Position numbers and translations under genes: made by a program. A stretch of 8,897 bases of DNA from Candidatus Sumerlaeota bacterium. Its GTDB lineage: Bacteria; Sumerlaeota; Sumerlaeia; JADFCT01. The DNA lies in the NCBI GenBank assembly GCA_017161665.1, contig JADFCT010000146.1, positions 1 through 8,897 on the forward strand, in the 5' to 3' direction. Shown here piece after piece: positions 7,022 through 8,897 of the stretch; the stretch's first letter is position 1; every line of letters begins with the position of its first letter. The notes under the pieces are model-generated. The model searched no databases and was not told the origin of the DNA. It saw only the letters and a program-made list of their open reading frames with translations.

Positions 7022-7074
7022 GACATTCCCATAAAAAACGGCGCATGATTTTGCGTGGCCTGGGCGGGAATGTC
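7022..7074. repeat. 9-bp inverted repeat spanning the rplY promoter (operator candidate)
   Basis: GACATTCCC (7022-7030) and GGGAATGTC (7066-7074) are perfect inverted copies 35 bases apart, centred next to the -10 element. The right arm overlaps the -35 hexamer. The left arm is also preceded by TTGAC, so the similarity extends slightly beyond the 9 bp. It could be a paired operator or simply a large loop; no known regulator site is recognised. Confidence 0.4.
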
Positions 7075-7076
7075 AA
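7048..7076 (-). promoter_or_regulatory. Sigma70-like promoter of rplY-pth-(hppA)
   Basis: On the minus strand a consensus TTGACA (7076-7071) is followed after exactly 17 bases by CAAAAT (7053-7048), a four-of-six -10 match. Transcription would start near 7041, giving a leader of about 115 bases before the rplY ATG. A weak imperfect hairpin with a T-run (7038-7033) lies just past the start. Confidence 0.6.
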
Positions 7077-7239
7077 TCGGTATTCTCGAAAAAAAGCGAT
7101 TCCATTTCAAGAGAACCGAACAATGAAGATAGAACATTGCAGGTTATGCGGCGGCGCACAATGATGAAAATGCCCGAGGCGGCGGGAATGGGCTCAATCT
7201 CGGCCATGGTGTGTCTTTTTTGAACCCTGACGAAACGAA

Positions 7240-7259
7240 GGGAAAGAAGGGGCTTTCCC
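7240..7259 (-). terminator. Hairpin, possible terminator
   Basis: GGGAAAG and CTTTCCC form a perfect 7-bp stem around a 6-nt loop. On the minus strand the stem is followed by TTCGTTTCGT, which is T-rich but not a clean T-run. It could end a transcript from the glycosyltransferase-like gene or belong to the adjacent palindromic repeat. Confidence 0.3.
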
Positions 7260-7274
7260 GGACGGCGTCTGCAA

Positions 7275-7334
7275 AACCCCCGAGGAGGCGACATAAACCA
7301 GCCCACCGACCCATAGGGAGCGGAACCCCGGGTC
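7275..7334. repeat. REP-like repeat unit, copy 1 (degenerate)
   Basis: Homologous to the cluster near 8410-8476. The 26 bases at 7307-7332 match 8449-8474 with a single difference, and share the core ATAGGGAGCGGAACCCCGGG without change. The preceding 30 bases (7275-7304) match 8410-8439 at 21 positions. This copy has lost about 8 bases in the middle. A GACCC/GGGTC stem (7308-7312 with 7330-7334) remains. Such GC-rich palindromic units are typically spread by REP-associated Y1 transposases, and one lies at the right edge of the window. Confidence 0.7.
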
Positions 7335-7541
7335 ACAGGAATAACGACTGAGGCGCCGGCGCGCGAAAAAGACGTCTTCCGCGTTTAATCTCCCCCCATC
7401 CGCCCATCAATCCACCTCAACCAGGCGATAACTGACCGATTTATCAGAACCCAATATAGACCCAAGACCTCTGAATCAATCGGAAAGACGCGGAGCCCAT
7501 CGGCCGCGGCGGCGCCCCCCCATGCGCCCACATGCCCCTCG

Positions 7542-7555
7542 CCCGACGCGTCGGG
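7542..7555. repeat. 14-bp perfect palindrome after the glycosyltransferase-like gene
   Basis: CCCGACGCGTCGGG is self-complementary and begins 7 bases past the stop at 7562. It could act as an RNA-stabilising hairpin or a weak terminator. No T-run follows on the minus strand. Confidence 0.4.
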
Positions 7556-7561
7556 TTGGAA

Positions 7562-8134
7562 TCAAAAGGATTTCCGGAATGTGGCGCAAAGTCCATTGGA
7601 CGTCCTCGGTTTCCCCCCAAAGCCGACCGCCTCCTTGTCCGCGGCCAGGACGGGACAGCGCCCCCATTCGACGAAACGGCGTCCCGACGCCCCCGCCTCT
7701 TCGGATTCCGACACCACGCAGGTCAGGGGGCGCGCGATGGTATGACGATTCAACCGCCCCACAAAGCCCAGTTGGCCCAACAGGATATCCTCTTCGGCCT
7801 CACTGCGAACGGAAAAGCCATCCGCGCGGGTGAGGATGCGAATCCATTGCTTCGTCGCTTCGGGCGTTCCCGTCACGGCCGTCAAGAGGTCCTCACAACA
7901 ATCGACCCACACCGGCCGGTTTTTCTCTTCGGCCAACAGAACCAACGGCGCAATCCATGAAACATCCCCGACCAACACGACGCCCTGCGCAGACCCGCGC
8001 GGAAGCCGCCCCACCGCCTCCACGATCTGCGCGTCCACATGGCCATCGCCACCCGCCAGAGATGCCAGCAGTCGCGCCCGCTCGCGGTGATCGGGTGGGG
8101 CGTGGTGTGGTGTTAATATAAAAACGGAAATCAT
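7562..8134 (-). CDS. Glycosyltransferase-like protein, N-terminal GT-B half only
   Basis: 190 residues from ATG at 8134, which is preceded by GAAGGG with a 6-base spacer; a TTG at 8167 is less likely. An N-terminal strand (ISVFILTPHHAP) and a Rossmann-like alternation follow: GVVLVGDVSWIAPLVLLAEE at 51-70 and RPVWVDCCEDLL at 73-84. The segment RADGFSVRSEAEEDILLGQLGFVGRLNRHT (103-132) matches the pattern seen in family-4-type glycosyltransferases, where an A-D-x-x-x-x-x-SE-x-Q segment precedes an LGxLGxxGR helix. Those proteins continue with a nucleotide-sugar-binding C-terminal domain, which is absent here. After residue 141 the sequence becomes a Gly/Arg-rich tail. It may be a truncated gene or a stand-alone acceptor-like domain. 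No partner genes are nearby and the activity is not predictable. Confidence 0.62.
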   Translation of the reverse strand: MISVFILTPHHAPPDHRERARLLASLAGGDGHVDAQIVEAVGRLPRGSAQGVVLVGDVSWIAPLVLLAEEKNRPVWVDCCEDLLTAVTGTPEATKQWIRILTRADGFSVRSEAEEDILLGQLGFVGRLNRHTIARPLTCVVSESEEAGASGRRFVEWGRCPVLAADKEAVGFGGKPRTSNGLCATFRKSF

Positions 8135-8365
8135 ATACTGCCCTTCGGAATTCCCGAGAATATTCAATATTGCATCAAATCATGCATATGATCGTGAAAG
8201 CGGAAATAGCAGCGTATATACATTCCTCAATGACGAATAGGATTATGTGTAAAATAATGCTCTACATCATCCCCTCTTAATTGGACAGAACTTACAACAA
8301 AAACAAATAAATCCCTCTTTCACATTGGCGTCATGACGACATGCTTGAAAGAAAAATATTCCGCG
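8135..8365. other. AT-rich non-coding stretch
   Basis: No gene is supported. The stretch is strikingly AT-rich compared with its surroundings and must contain the promoter of the glycosyltransferase-like gene, but no convincing -35/-10 pair is seen. Small palindromes such as CGTCATGACG (8329-8338) and a 5-bp-arm hairpin near 8170-8185 are present without an assignable role. Confidence 0.45.
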
Positions 8366-8506
8366 CCCCACTCTTTGGGGGATTTAAAAAATTGGAATTT
8401 TATCGTTCAAGCCCCGGTAGGGGCGAATTATACGAGCCCGGGGTGAAGCGACCGATAGGGAGCGGAACCCCGGGGTTGAAGTTCCTTTTGTAAGCCCTGA
8501 AAGGGT
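8366..8506. repeat. REP-like palindrome cluster, copy 2, next to the transposase
   Basis: Four GC-rich stems lie in a row: CCCCA/TGGGG (8366-8370 with 8376-8380), GCCCC/GGGGC with a 4-nt loop (8411-8424), CCCGGGGT/ACCCCGGG with a 22-nt loop (8437-8474), and CCCT/AGGG with a 3-nt loop (8495-8505). They are separated by short AT-rich spacers. The third stem contains the 26-base segment also found at 7307-7332. The cluster sits 77 bases past the transposase stop. The structure matches repetitive extragenic palindromes mobilised by Y1 transposases; no coding frame is apparent. Confidence 0.75.
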
Positions 8507-8582
8507 GTTTTATAAAGTAGATTCAAATCATGTTTCAGCACGCACCCCGCTTTCGTTTTCTGCATATTATCGTTCTTTCCAT

Positions 8583-8897
8583 CTAATCCCATAAATACTG
8601 TTCATCGTATTGGACATGATATTTGTCCAGAAATTGACGCAATTCGGATTGATATTTTTGTTCCCGGTGGCGCTCAGGTTGTTTTTCGATATAACAAATC
8701 AGTTGATTCAATTGGGACTGTCCCAAAGAAAAAGCCGCATATCCGGTTTGCCACGAAAAATTCAGGCAACGTCCATCCCGTCTTTTTATCCATGAAGACG
8801 ATAGCGATTTGATGGATTTGAGCAGGTCGGAAACCGTCAACGCCCGTGGCAGCGAACAGGCGACATGAATGTGATTGGACACGCCCCCCACACGATA
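8583..8897 (-). CDS. IS200-like Y1 / REP-associated tyrosine transposase, 3' part, start outside window
   Basis: Partial gene, open through the last base; 104 residues are visible. The HUH metal-binding motif is present as HIHVACSL in GVSNHIHVACSLPRALTV (about residues 6-23). A helical LLKSIKSLSSSWIK segment follows, then WQTGYAAFSL, and then the LICYIEKQPERHR segment with the candidate nucleophile Tyr about four residues before a conserved Gln, as in Y1 enzymes. The gene ends with an FLDKYHVQYDEQYLWD tail typical of this branch. Such enzymes cut and rejoin single-stranded DNA at palindromic ends. The neighbouring palindrome cluster suggests a REP-associated enzyme (RayT type) rather than a complete IS200 element, and no IS ends are seen. 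Composition is more AT-rich than the core genes, consistent with acquisition by transfer. Confidence 0.87.
   Translation of the reverse strand, partial: YRVGGVSNHIHVACSLPRALTVSDLLKSIKSLSSSWIKRRDGRCLNFSWQTGYAAFSLGQSQLNQLICYIEKQPERHREQKYQSELRQFLDKYHVQYDEQYLWD

Larger units (their letters stand above)
7077..7561. other. Long non-coding stretch upstream of rplY with hairpins and repeat debris
   Basis: No gene is supported here. A 44-residue minus-strand frame (ATG 7207, stop 7073) has no ribosome site and its stop overlaps the rplY -35 element. Between about 7380 and 7475 a short minus-strand frame ending DKSVSYRLVEVD looks weakly protein-like but has no upstream continuation. The identifiable contents are the hairpin at 7240-7259, the repeat at 7275-7334 and the palindrome at 7542-7555. 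The region may be eroded coding DNA that has accumulated repeats. Confidence 0.5.

Noticed and set aside
7073..7207. A 44-codon minus-strand frame (MAEIEPIPAASG start) upstream of rplY
   Set aside because: It has no ribosome site or recognisable family, and its stop overlaps the rplY -35 hexamer. It could be a gene relic but cannot be supported.
7335..7475. A tRNA or other structured RNA gene between rplY and the glycosyltransferase-like gene
   Set aside because: No cloverleaf, TTCGA-type T-loop or CCA-proximal acceptor pairing could be found on either strand.
8366..8506. CRISPR-like array
   Set aside because: The units are palindromes of different sequence with irregular spacing, not identical direct repeats with uniform spacers, and no cas gene is present.

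Overview
The window is 8.9 kb of moderately GC-rich bacterial chromosome. A complete housekeeping core on the minus strand is flanked by partial, degraded or mobile-element-linked material. No single gene fixes the taxon. An anaerobic sulfatase-maturase, a PD40/TolB-like propeller fragment, a potassium-dependent membrane pyrophosphatase and a REP/IS200-like transposase with GC-rich palindromic repeats together fit an anaerobe of the PVC group or a neighbouring lineage (Kiritimatiellota, Lentisphaerota or Hydrogenedentota type). That placement is inference.

Layout, left to right. Plus strand: the 3' part of an anaerobic sulfatase-maturating radical SAM enzyme (1-714), then a PD40 beta-propeller fragment that looks 5'-truncated (762-1436), with a perfect palindrome (867-885) just before recognisable homology begins. 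Everything else that codes is on the minus strand. panB (2262-1447) makes ketopantoate for pantothenate and CoA synthesis. Before it in transcription order come two overlapping small genes of unknown function (3252-2764 and 2780-2361), visibly more AT-rich than their neighbours and with a toxin-antitoxin-like layout. A strong intrinsic terminator (3351-3387) separates them from a rplY-pth-hppA run: ribosomal protein L25/Ctc, peptidyl-tRNA hydrolase and the membrane pyrophosphatase.

Upstream of rplY is a good sigma70-like promoter (7048-7076) embedded in a 9-bp inverted repeat, followed by a leader that can fold into a hairpin whose loop complements an upstream segment. The next several hundred bases hold hairpins and a degenerate copy of a palindromic repeat. 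Then comes a 190-residue protein resembling only the N-terminal half of a GT-B glycosyltransferase (8134-7562). The right edge holds an AT-rich stretch, a cluster of four GC-rich palindromes (8366-8506), and the C-terminal part of an IS200-like Y1/REP-associated transposase (8897-8583).

The rplY-pth-hppA genes support translation and membrane energetics. The transposase probably accounts for the palindromic repeats at both sites. I found no CRISPR array, tRNA, rRNA or complete insertion sequence. The most interesting items are the overlapping unknown pair, the repeat/transposase pairing, the two-glutamate membrane pyrophosphatase and the rplY leader.
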